The position numbers and the translations under genes are program-made. A stretch of DNA of 64,000 bases from Marinobacter salicampi (GTDB taxonomy: Bacteria; Pseudomonadota; Gammaproteobacteria; Pseudomonadales; Oleiphilaceae): positions 62,001 to 126,000 of the forward strand of contig NZ_JAAMPF010000014.1 in the NCBI RefSeq assembly GCF_011074795.1, in the 5' to 3' direction. The notes below the pieces were generated by a model that made no database searches, was not told the origin of the DNA, and worked only from the letters and a program-made list of their open reading frames with translations. Positions 56,526 through 64,000 of this stretch are shown here, piece after piece (within the stretch, counting starts at the first letter, position 1; every line of letters begins with the position of its first letter).

Positions 56526-58342
56526 GATTCATGATTCCAGAACGAGCAGGCGCCCTCCTCCGGGGTGCTCGCAGAGCGGCGCATCCAGCCGAACAACTCA
56601 CGACCCAGCCCGGTATGCGAGCCTCGCAGATCGGGTAATGCCGGTGACCGCTCCGCCAACTCATGCTCCGGTACATTCAGGTTGAGCCTGCCTTCGACAG
56701 CGTCGACACAGATCATGTCACCGGTTTGGATCTTTGCCAGTACGCCGCCGTCCAGGGCCTCAGGGTATACGTGAATGGCAGCCGGAACCTTCCCGGAAGC
56801 GCCGGACATACGCCCATCCGTCACCAGGGCGACATGAAAACCCCGGTCCTGCAGGACCCCCAGATAAGGGGTCAGGTTGTGAAGTTCGGGCATGCCGTTT
56901 GCCCTCGGTCCCTGAAACCGGACAACCACCACGCAGTCCCGGTTCAGCTCGCCGGCCTCAAACGCGGCGGCAAGCTCATTCTGGTCATTGAACACCACGG
57001 CTGGCGCCTCCACCCGATGGTGCTCGCGGGCGACTGCCGAGACCTTCATGACCCCCCGCCCCAGGTTGCCATCAAGAACCCTCAGGCCCCCCTCCGGTGC
57101 AAAGGGCTGGCGGGCGGTGCTGAGCACCGAAGGATCTTGGCTTTCCCTGGCAGCGGGCGTCCAGACCAATTTGCTGTCCTTGCATTCAGGCATGCGGGTA
57201 TACCGGTCCAGGCCGTGACCGACGATGGTCTGGACGTCGTTGTGCAGATATCCCGCATCAAGCAGCTCGCGGATCAGGAAAGGCGTGCCGCCAGCGTCAT
57301 GAAATGCGTTAACGTCGGCCTGGCCGTTGGGATAAATTCGGGTCATGGAGGGTACAACTGATGACAGCTCAGCATAGTCGTTCCAGTCGATCAGTATGCC
57401 GGCGGCACGGGCGACAGCAATCCAGTGAATGGTATGGTTGGTTGAGCCTCCGGTAACCAGCAAGGCGACCACGGCATTAACGATGCTCTTCTCATCAACC
57501 ATATCTGCCAGGCCGAGCTCGCCGCCGTTGGGACGTGACAGCCGGATCGCCTGTTCTGCTGCGGCTCGCGTCAGTCCATCACGGACCGGCGTATTGGGAT
57601 TAGCAAACGCTGCGCCAGGCAAGTGCAACCCCATGACCTCAACCATCATCTGGTTACTGTTGGCAGTGCCATAAAATGTGCAGGTACCCGGGCTGTGGTA
57701 CGACTGTATCTCTGCTTCCAGAAGCTCGTCCTTACCAATCTTGCCCTCCGCATAGAGCTGGCGAATCCGCTGTTTCTCCTTGTTTGGCAAGCCGGAAGGC
57801 ATGGGCCCCCCGGGCACCAGCACAGTGGGCAGGTAGCCAAAGCTAAGGGCACCAATTAACAGTCCTGGCACGATCTTGTCGCAGATACCCAGAAGGGCCA
57901 CCGCATCGAACATGTTGTGACTGAGCGCTATGGCCGTGCTCATGGCAATGACGTCCCGGGAGAACAGGCTCAGTTCCATACCGGGCTGGCCCTGGGTTAC
58001 CCCGTCACACATGGCCGGCGTGCCGCCCGCAAACTGGGCCACTGACCCCATGCTATGGGCGGCATCACGAATGAGCCCGGGAAAGCGTTCATAGGGCTGA
58101 TGCGCTGACAACATGTCGTTATAGGCCGATACGATGGCCAGATTGGCCTTGTTCATGAGCTTCAAGGTGTCCTTGTCACCAGGACTACAGGAGGCAAAGC
58201 CATGGGCGAGGTTGCCACAGGAGAGCACTTCCCTGTGGGGCGACTGGGAAGCGAGTTCCGCCATATGGGCAAGATAGTCCCCCCGGCTTTTGCGACTCCT
58301 GTCAATGATTCGGCGAGTAACCTTGTCGACGGTCGGGTGCAT
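56522..58342 (-). CDS. edd: Phosphogluconate dehydratase Edd
   Basis: A 606-residue IlvD/Edd-family 4Fe-4S dehydratase making 2-keto-3-deoxy-6-phosphogluconate, first committed step of the Entner-Doudoroff pathway. The cluster cysteines lie in [31 protein letters not shown] and [31 protein letters not shown] is the C-terminal signature. It starts 152 bases from the divergent gap, in an AT-rich gap with TTCTTTTGTTCG repeats. Confidence 0.96.
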   Translation of the reverse strand: MHPTVDKVTRRIIDRSRKSRGDYLAHMAELASQSPHREVLSCGNLAHGFASCSPGDKDTLKLMNKANLAIVSAYNDMLSAHQPYERFPGLIRDAAHSMGSVAQFAGGTPAMCDGVTQGQPGMELSLFSRDVIAMSTAIALSHNMFDAVALLGICDKIVPGLLIGALSFGYLPTVLVPGGPMPSGLPNKEKQRIRQLYAEGKIGKDELLEAEIQSYHSPGTCTFYGTANSNQMMVEVMGLHLPGAAFANPNTPVRDGLTRAAAEQAIRLSRPNGGELGLADMVDEKSIVNAVVALLVTGGSTNHTIHWIAVARAAGILIDWNDYAELSSVVPSMTRIYPNGQADVNAFHDAGGTPFLIRELLDAGYLHNDVQTIVGHGLDRYTRMPECKDSKLVWTPAARESQDPSVLSTARQPFAPEGGLRVLDGNLGRGVMKVSAVAREHHRVEAPAVVFNDQNELAAAFEAGELNRDCVVVVRFQGPRANGMPELHNLTPYLGVLQDRGFHVALVTDGRMSGASGKVPAAIHVYPEALDGGVLAKIQTGDMICVDAVEGRLNLNVPEHELAERSPALPDLRGSHTGLGRELFGWMRRSASTPEEGACSFWNHES

Positions 58343-58494
58343 GCGTGTTCTCCTCAGTCAGCTTGGGCGGCCCTTTTGACCGTAATTTTACGTTCTTTTG
58401 TTCGTTTATTCACGATTCATTGTTCATTAGCTCATAAAATGTTGTTATATTTACTACATCAACAATAAAATTACCTACGCCAGTGGAGCTAATC
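58343..58494. promoter_or_regulatory. Divergent edd / gap promoter region
   Basis: An AT-rich 152-base gap. It contains ACGTTC and TTGTTCG elements (58390-58406) like GlpR half-sites, and TTGTT-N14-AACAA (58442-58465). Neither is strong enough to name the regulator. Confidence 0.4.
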
Positions 58495-59499
58495 ATGACT
58501 ATTCGCATTGCAATCAATGGCTTCGGCCGCATTGGCCGCAACATCGTCCGCGCACTTTACGAAAATAACTACCGCAACCGCATTCAGGTCGTGGCGATCA
58601 ACGATCTGGGCGATGCGGAAACCAACGCCCATCTGTTGAAATATGACAGCGTACATGGACGCTTCAATGCAACGGTGCAACACGATGCCGAATCACTGTC
58701 TGTGGACGGCGACCGCATCGCCATTACCGCCATTAAAAACCCGGAAGAGCTTCCATGGAAAGACTACCATGTGGACGTGGTTATGGAATGTACCGGGCTC
58801 TTCACCTCCCGGACCAAAGCCGCTGCCCACCTCACAGCGGGCGCGCGCAAGGTCATTATTTCGGCGCCCTCCCCTGATGCGGACGCCATGATTGTATTCG
58901 GCGTCAACGACGACATGCTCAACAGCGGCCATGACGTCATTTCCAATGCCTCCTGCACCACTAACTGTCTGGCGCCCGTGGTCAAGGCCCTGCATGAAGC
59001 CATAGGCATCGAAAGCGGGCTCATGACAACCATCCATTCCTACACCAACGACCAGAAACTGAGCGACGTCTACCATACGGACCTTTATCGCGCGCGCTCG
59101 GCCACCCAGTCCATGATTCCGACCAAGACCGGAGCAGCCGCTGCCATTGGCAAGGTGCTTCCAGCCCTGGAAGGGAAGCTCGATGGCCTGGCCGTCCGGG
59201 TCCCGGCAATAAATGTTTCGCTGGTCGATTTCAGTTTCATTGCCTGCCGCGACACCAGCGTCGATGAAATCAATCAGGTGGTCAAGGCGGCAGCGTCAGG
59301 CAGCGCCGTCATGGGCTATAACAGTGACAAGCTGGTGAGTGTGGACTTCAATCATGACTCGCTCTCAAGTATTTTTGACAGCAACCACACCCGGATGATC
59401 GGCCGTCAGGCAAAGGTCATGGCCTGGTACGATAATGAGTGGGCATTCTCCAACCGTATGCTGGACAATACCCTGGCGCTTATTAAAGCTGCGGGCTAG
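58495..59499 (+). CDS. gap: Type I glyceraldehyde-3-phosphate dehydrogenase
   Basis: A 334-residue NAD-dependent enzyme. [20 protein letters not shown] opens the NAD site; the catalytic pair is Cys154 in [12 protein letters not shown] and His181 in [29 protein letters not shown] resembles the ED-linked Gap-1 of Pseudomonas, which is also divergent from edd. ATG 58495 has GGAG upstream; a GTG twelve bases earlier is less likely. Followed by pyk after 114 bases. Confidence 0.95.
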   Translation: MTIRIAINGFGRIGRNIVRALYENNYRNRIQVVAINDLGDAETNAHLLKYDSVHGRFNATVQHDAESLSVDGDRIAITAIKNPEELPWKDYHVDVVMECTGLFTSRTKAAAHLTAGARKVIISAPSPDADAMIVFGVNDDMLNSGHDVISNASCTTNCLAPVVKALHEAIGIESGLMTTIHSYTNDQKLSDVYHTDLYRARSATQSMIPTKTGAAAAIGKVLPALEGKLDGLAVRVPAINVSLVDFSFIACRDTSVDEINQVVKAAASGSAVMGYNSDKLVSVDFNHDSLSSIFDSNHTRMIGRQAKVMAWYDNEWAFSNRMLDNTLALIKAAG

Positions 59500-59561
59500 A
59501 CCCCGCGAACAGGCAGCAGGTTTCATTGGGACGACTGGTTTCCATGAGTATGGGCTGGCGT

Positions 59562-59600
59562 AACGAACGAATGAACGAATGAACGAATGAACGAATGAAC
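59562..59600 (+). repeat. Tandem octanucleotide repeat (AATGAACG, about five copies) before pyk
   Basis: One AACGAACG unit is followed by three exact AATGAACG units and a final AATGAAC. The array ends 13 bases before the pyk ATG and directly abuts its AAGGA ribosome site. Each unit supplies ATG-AAC-GAA-TGA, and successive frames overlap by ATGA. Confidence 0.9.
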
Positions 59601-59613
59601 AAGGATCCGGATA

Positions 59614-61062
59614 ATGCTCAGGCGCACCAAAATTGTCGCTACCTTAGGCCCGGCAACAGACTCACCCGAATCCCTGGCGGCTATTATCGCCGCCGGCGTG
59701 GATGTGACCCGACTCAATTTCTCCCACGGCAGCGCCGAAGATCATATCCAGCGTGCTCGCAATGTGCGGGAGACAGCCAGGGCCCAGGGTCGCTTCGTGG
59801 CACTGTTGGCCGACCTGCAGGGACCGAAACTCCGGATTGCCCGGTTCAGTGAAAACAAGGTCACACTCAAGCCGGGACAGACCTTTGTGCTCGATGCCGC
59901 CATGGATAAAGAGGCAGGCACCAGTGACCGCGTCGGCATCGACTATGAGCAGCTGATACAGGACGTTAAAACCGGTGACATCCTGGTACTGGATGACGGT
60001 CGCATTGAAATGACCGTGGAGTCAGTGGACGAACACAGCATTACCTCCCGCGTCCTCATCGGCGGCCCCCTTTCCAATAATAAAGGGTTGAACAAGCGCG
60101 GCGGCGGACTGTCTGCCAGCGCGCTGACTGAAAAAGACAAAGAGGACATAAAAACAGCGGCAGCATTGGGAGCCGACTACGTGGCGGTTTCTTTCGTTCG
60201 GACGGCTGAAGACATGCATGTCGCCCGGGCGCTCCTGAAAGAAGCGGGCTCTTCCGCCGGCCTGGTTGCCAAGATTGAACGGGCTGAGCTGGCAGACGAT
60301 GACGAAGCCCTGGACCGCGTTATCGAGGCCTCGGATGCGGTCATGGTGGCACGGGGCGATCTGGCGGTGGAAATAGGCGATGCCGCTCTTGTGGGCGTGC
60401 AGAAGCACATAATCAACCGGGCCCGCACCCTTAACAAAGTAGTGATCACCGCAACGCAGATGATGGAGTCCATGATCGAAAACCCGATGCCGACAAGGGC
60501 TGAGGTTTCGGATGTGGCAAACGCGGTTTTCGACTACACCGATGCAGTCATGCTGTCAGCAGAGACGGCCGTAGGCGATTACCCAAAAGAAGCCGTGGAG
60601 GCGATGGTACGTATCTGCATCGGCGCCGAAAAGCACCCCTCGACCCATCAATCCAAGCATCGCATTCATGAGTCCATGTCGGAAGTGGATGAAGCCATCG
60701 CCCTGTCAGCCATGTACGCCGCCAATCACCTGGAGAACGTGACGGCCATCATCTGCATGAGTGAAACCGGCGCCACGCCGCTGATGATGTCCCGCATAAA
60801 GTCCAGCCTGCCCATTTTCTGCTTCTCCCGCCACCATAGCACCCAGCATCGAGTAGCTATGTATCGTGGGGTTCAGACGGTGCCTTTTGATACCGAATCC
60901 CTGCCCAACGACCAGATCAATGCCCGGGCTGTGACTCAGTTGATGGACCAGGGTGTGGTAAAAGACGGTGATCTTGTGGTCATGACCAAGGGCGATTATG
61001 TGAACGCCCAGGGCGGCACCAATACCATGAAGATCGTTCGAGCCGGTGCTGCCATTCAGTAG
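59614..61062 (+). CDS. pyk: Pyruvate kinase (type II, PykA-like)
   Basis: A 482-residue enzyme transferring phosphate from phosphoenolpyruvate to [20 protein letters not shown] is the N-terminus, [22 protein letters not shown], the catalytic lysine region [26 protein letters not shown] and [20 protein letters not shown] follow. The C-terminal domain ([17 protein letters not shown]) favours the AMP-activated PykA type. ATG 59614 follows AAGGA and the octamer repeat. It ends the lower-glycolysis block gap-pyk and converges with eda. Confidence 0.95.
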   Translation: MLRRTKIVATLGPATDSPESLAAIIAAGVDVTRLNFSHGSAEDHIQRARNVRETARAQGRFVALLADLQGPKLRIARFSENKVTLKPGQTFVLDAAMDKEAGTSDRVGIDYEQLIQDVKTGDILVLDDGRIEMTVESVDEHSITSRVLIGGPLSNNKGLNKRGGGLSASALTEKDKEDIKTAAALGADYVAVSFVRTAEDMHVARALLKEAGSSAGLVAKIERAELADDDEALDRVIEASDAVMVARGDLAVEIGDAALVGVQKHIINRARTLNKVVITATQMMESMIENPMPTRAEVSDVANAVFDYTDAVMLSAETAVGDYPKEAVEAMVRICIGAEKHPSTHQSKHRIHESMSEVDEAIALSAMYAANHLENVTAIICMSETGATPLMMSRIKSSLPIFCFSRHHSTQHRVAMYRGVQTVPFDTESLPNDQINARAVTQLMDQGVVKDGDLVVMTKGDYVNAQGGTNTMKIVRAGAAIQ

Positions 61063-61074
61063 GGGCGCTAGCTA

Positions 61075-61104
61075 CAAAAAAGCCCGGGGTGGCCGGGCTT
61101 TCCA
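61075..61104. terminator. Bidirectional terminator between pyk and eda
   Basis: AAAGCCCGG (61079-61087) pairs with CCGGGCTTT (61093-61101) around a 5-base loop. On the minus strand the stem is followed by a run of T residues, so it is strongest for the zwf-pgl-eda operon; it also serves pyk. Confidence 0.8.
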
Positions 61105-61165
61105 TTACCGTCTCTTTTTCGCAGTCCAGCCGGCCATAAACCAAGCCGGTCTCCGGACTCCAGAA

Positions 61166-61813
61166 TCAGAGATCCGCCAGGCTGGCCCGGGCCAGCTCCG
61201 CTATACCCTGCCAGTCCCCTGCATTGACCAGCTCTTGCGGTGTCAACCAGGTTCCACCCACCGCAACCACGTTTGACTGAGCCAAATAGTCTTTCGCGGT
61301 ATCTCTACGCACACCTCCGGTAGGACAGAACGAAACATCCCCGAAGGGCCCGGCGAACGCCCTCAAGGCCGCAATGCCTCCCGAAACCTCGGCTGGGAAA
61401 AACTTGAATTCGCGGTACCCGAGCGCGTAGCCCATCATCATTTCCGATATGGTGGAAACGCCAGGCAGCAGAGGTACGTGGGCCGTCATGCCAAACTCGA
61501 GTAGTTCCCGGGTGACACCGGGGGTAATCACGAACTGGGAGCCCACTGCTTCGGCCTCCCGATACTGACTTACGTGGGATACTGTGCCTGCCCCTACCCA
61601 TACGTCGGGGAAAGCCTTCCGCAGCTGCCGGATGGCACCCAAGCCATGTTCGGTCCGGAGCGTGACCTCGAGTATTTTAATGCCGCCGTCCACGAGTGCC
61701 CGGGCAAGGGGTATCGTGTGCTCCGGATTCTGAATGCTAATCACCGGTATCAGGGGACATGCCGCCAATACCGACCGCACCTGGTGACGATGTTCCATGG
61801 ATAGCTGCGACAT
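61166..61813 (-). CDS. eda: KDPG aldolase (2-dehydro-3-deoxyphosphogluconate aldolase) Eda
   Basis: A 215-residue class I aldolase splitting KDPG to pyruvate and glyceraldehyde 3-phosphate. The catalytic Glu lies in ILEVTLRTEHGL, the Schiff-base Lys in REFKFFPAEVSGG, and GAGTVSHVSQ and FCPTGGVRRDTAKDYL bind phosphate. ATG 61813 has AAGGAG upstream. It is last in zwf-pgl-eda. Confidence 0.95.
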   Translation of the reverse strand: MSQLSMEHRHQVRSVLAACPLIPVISIQNPEHTIPLARALVDGGIKILEVTLRTEHGLGAIRQLRKAFPDVWVGAGTVSHVSQYREAEAVGSQFVITPGVTRELLEFGMTAHVPLLPGVSTISEMMMGYALGYREFKFFPAEVSGGIAALRAFAGPFGDVSFCPTGGVRRDTAKDYLAQSNVVAVGGTWLTPQELVNAGDWQGIAELARASLADL

Positions 61814-61886
61814 AACAGGCTCCTTATAGTCACTCACAACCCTGAGGCCGTGTTCGGCCAGACTCTGGCATGGCACAGAGCGAAGC

Positions 61887-62603
61887 TCACGGGCTCCAGA
61901 AAATCCGGAGACCTGGTTTCAGAAAAGCCCGAATCGGCATGACCTGCTCATCGGACCGGGCAAACGCCTCCTCAAGCGTGGCCAGCTTGTCCGTGCCATG
62001 GATAAGCAGCACGGCAGACCTTGCCTGTATCAGAGCCGAGCGGGTAAGGGAGAGGCGCTCGGTCGACTGGGAGGGCGGCGTCATGGCAATGGAACGGGCA
62101 CTGTTACCGGGGTCCAGGGCACGGCTCAGCTCAGGAGCGTCGGGAAAAAGCGAAGCTGTATGGCCATCGCTACCCATGCCAAGGATTACCACATCCAGCG
62201 GCCACTTCAGCTGGTCAAGAGCCCGCTCAGCAGCTGATTGACCTTCAAGTGCCGAAGCACCCTCGAGCTTCAAGGGGTAGAATGTCGCGGCTGCGGCCCG
62301 GTCCTGGAGCAGATTGGCGTTCACCAGCCTGGCGTTGCTGTCTTCACTGCTTTGCGGTACCCACCGTTCATCGGTGAGAGTAATCTCCACCCTGGCCCAG
62401 TCCAGCGCCTGGGTCCGTAAGGCACGAAAGAACTGAACCGGCGTGCTTCCGCCCGGAACCGCCAGGCTGGCGCGGCCATCCCGGTCAATAGCCCGGCTTA
62501 GCTCGCGGGCAACAAACTCCGCTAGGTGGCGCGCGAGGGTCTGCTGATCGGCCGCGATCTCTGGCAGGAGCCCCGCCGGCCAAGACAGATCAGGCATCTT
62601 CAT
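61887..62603 (-). CDS. pgl: 6-phosphogluconolactonase Pgl (DevB/SOL type)
   Basis: A 238-residue hydrolase of 6-phosphoglucono-lactone. [16 protein letters not shown] is the phosphate-binding loop, TLTDERWVP and [17 protein letters not shown] are family signatures. GGGAG precedes the ATG at 62603, which lies inside the end of zwf (14-base overlap), so the two are translationally coupled. Confidence 0.94.
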   Translation of the reverse strand: MKMPDLSWPAGLLPEIAADQQTLARHLAEFVARELSRAIDRDGRASLAVPGGSTPVQFFRALRTQALDWARVEITLTDERWVPQSSEDSNARLVNANLLQDRAAAATFYPLKLEGASALEGQSAAERALDQLKWPLDVVILGMGSDGHTASLFPDAPELSRALDPGNSARSIAMTPPSQSTERLSLTRSALIQARSAVLLIHGTDKLATLEEAFARSDEQVMPIRAFLKPGLRIFWSP

Positions 62604-64000
62604 ACCAGCTTCTCCCGTCTCTGGTGATCATGGCAATAGAGGCAACCGGCCCCCAGGTTCCAGCTGCGTACCTTTTCGGGTGAGCCGCTGGGTCCTGCCA
62701 GTGGGACATCACCTGATCTACCCAATGCCAGGCATACTCAACCTCATCGCGACGGACAAACAGGTACTGATTACCTTTCATAGCTTCCCACAGCAGGCGC
62801 TCGTAGGCATCAGGAATGCGACTTGTGCTGAACGCTTCGGAAAAGGTCAGCTCCAGCGGACCCTGACGTAACCTCATGCCCTTATCCAGGCCTTGGTCCT
62901 TGGTCAGTATCTGAAGCTCCATGCCCTCGTCGGGCTGAAGCCGGATGATGAGCTTGTTGTTGGCCAGATGCTTCTGGTCCGGATCAAAGATGTAGTGGGG
63001 AGCCGGCTTGAAATGGATGATGATCTGGGAAAGCTTTTCCGGCAAACGCTTGCCCGTACGTATGTAGAAGGGTACGCCGGCCCAGCGCCAGTTGTGGATC
63101 TCAGCCTTCAGCGCCACGAATGTTTCTGTGCTGCTTCCTTTCGCAGCGCCCTCCTCCTGCAGATAACCGGGGACAGGTAAACCGTTACTGGTCCCTGCCG
63201 TGTACTGACCGCGCACCAGGTGAGTATCGATCATGTCAGAGGTAATGGGGCGGAGCGCCTTGAGCACTTTTACTTTTTCATCACGGATGCTGTTTGCTGA
63301 AAGATCCGCCGGCGGGTCCATGGCAATCAGACATAACAATTGCAGAAGATGATTCTGGATCATATCCCGCATCTGGCCGGCTTTGTCAAAGTACCCCCAG
63401 CGGCCTTCAATGCCTACGCTCTCGGCTACGGTAATTTCCACGTGGGAGATATGGTTCTGGTTCCACTGTGTAGCGAACAGATTATTGGCAAAACGTAAGG
63501 CGATCAGGTTCTGGACGGTTTCCTTGCCAAGGTAGTGATCAATACGGAACAGCTGGTTCTCGTTGAAAACCTCCGCAAGCTGGTTATTGATAACTTTTGA
63601 CGAGCTCAGGTCGTGCCCGATGGGTTTTTCTACCACGATACGGGTGTCCGCATTGCAACAGCCCTGGTCACGCAGGTTCCGCGCTATCACGCCATAGAGG
63701 GAGGGTGGGGTCGCCATATAGACAATCAGCTCCCCACCGCCCCGGGCACGCCATTCATTCAGAAGGCCGTAGCCCTGTTCACTCTCAAAGTCGAAACAGA
63801 GGTAATCGACCCGATCCAGGAACCGGGCCAGCACCCCCTCGTCAATATCCTCAGCTTTGACATAGCTCTGAATGCTCTCTGCCAGCTGAGCCCTGATAGC
63901 AGCCGTACTGTCATCACTGCGAGCCAGCGCCAGGACACGACTGTTTGGCTCAAGCAAGCCGGCTCGTTCCAGCTGGTAAAGGGCCGGGAACAATTTGCGC
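62590..64000 (-). CDS. zwf: Glucose-6-phosphate 1-dehydrogenase Zwf (5' end outside window)
   Basis: At the window edge the frame reads [16 protein letters not shown], so about 20-25 N-terminal residues with the start of the nucleotide-binding motif are missing. The active-site segment is [20 protein letters not shown], with Lys and His for glucose 6-phosphate. [13 protein letters not shown] and [16 protein letters not shown] are also diagnostic. It feeds 6-phosphogluconate to edd and eda. In pseudomonads hexR is divergent from zwf and could lie just beyond position 64000. Confidence 0.95.
   Translation of the reverse strand, partial: RKLFPALYQLERAGLLEPNSRVLALARSDDSTAAIRAQLAESIQSYVKAEDIDEGVLARFLDRVDYLCFDFESEQGYGLLNEWRARGGGELIVYMATPPSLYGVIARNLRDQGCCNADTRIVVEKPIGHDLSSSKVINNQLAEVFNENQLFRIDHYLGKETVQNLIALRFANNLFATQWNQNHISHVEITVAESVGIEGRWGYFDKAGQMRDMIQNHLLQLLCLIAMDPPADLSANSIRDEKVKVLKALRPITSDMIDTHLVRGQYTAGTSNGLPVPGYLQEEGAAKGSSTETFVALKAEIHNWRWAGVPFYIRTGKRLPEKLSQIIIHFKPAPHYIFDPDQKHLANNKLIIRLQPDEGMELQILTKDQGLDKGMRLRQGPLELTFSEAFSTSRIPDAYERLLWEAMKGNQYLFVRRDEVEYAWHWVDQVMSHWQDPAAHPKRYAAGTWGPVASIAMITRDGRSWYEDA

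Noticed and set aside
58442..58465. TTGTT-N14-AACAA before gap as a HexR operator
   Set aside because: HexR sites are much tighter (TTGT-N7/8-ACAA type); spacing here is too long and the centre is not symmetrical.

Overview
The window reads as chromosomal DNA of a gammaproteobacterium, most like Marinobacter or a close pseudomonad relative. The reasons are a complete ccoNOQP-GHIS cbb3 oxidase block of pseudomonad type, an Entner-Doudoroff gene set (edd, glk, gap, pyk, eda, pgl, zwf), AlaA, EpmC, RlmM, TtcA, RluF and a PA1571-like small protein. This assignment comes from recalled family resemblance, not from a search. The first base lies inside a receiver domain and the last base inside zwf. 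No tRNA, rRNA, CRISPR array or complete insertion sequence was seen.

1-14 kb is housekeeping DNA with many tight convergent gene ends: a hybrid-kinase tail, gpx-ohrR (peroxide defence), alaA, htpX, rhlB-pdxB, epmC, dsbD, tusA, rlmM, a membrane GGDEF protein and an alpha/beta hydrolase. 14.4-23 kb is the cbb3 oxidase cluster, with a candidate Anr/FNR box before ccoN, followed by a SafE-like membrane protein. 23-33 kb holds ttcA, a DnaJ-related protein, a polysaccharide deacetylase, a possible four-gene envelope operon (C39 peptidase, beta-barrel, FadL-type channel, MalM-like lipoprotein), rluF and an AEC transporter.

33-64 kb is a carbon-metabolism region built around glycerol. It has an eno-(truncated tpiA)-gpmI operon, a metal-dependent alcohol dehydrogenase, a rhizobial-type glycerol ABC importer (glpS, glpT, glpP, glpQ, DUF2160, glpV), a sigma-54 regulator, glpK, glpR, glpD and a porin. 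A decayed second glpV follows. After a nitroreductase and an HD-GYP protein come edd-glk, gap-pyk and eda-pgl-zwf. Together these would take in glycerol, convert it to dihydroxyacetone phosphate, run lower glycolysis to pyruvate, and return hexose phosphates through the Entner-Doudoroff route.

The most notable signals are four. An operator motif close to TTCG-N4-CGAA recurs before eno, glpS, the sigma-54 regulator and glpV and in the dead glpV locus, with half-sites before glpD and the porin; this suggests one GlpR regulon over uptake and lower glycolysis. The GlpS/GlpT ATPase pair has complementary motif losses, predicting one canonical and one degenerate ATP site. A 75-residue tpiA fragment sits translationally coupled between eno and gpmI. 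An octanucleotide tandem repeat made of overlapping start-stop mini-ORFs lies directly before pyk.
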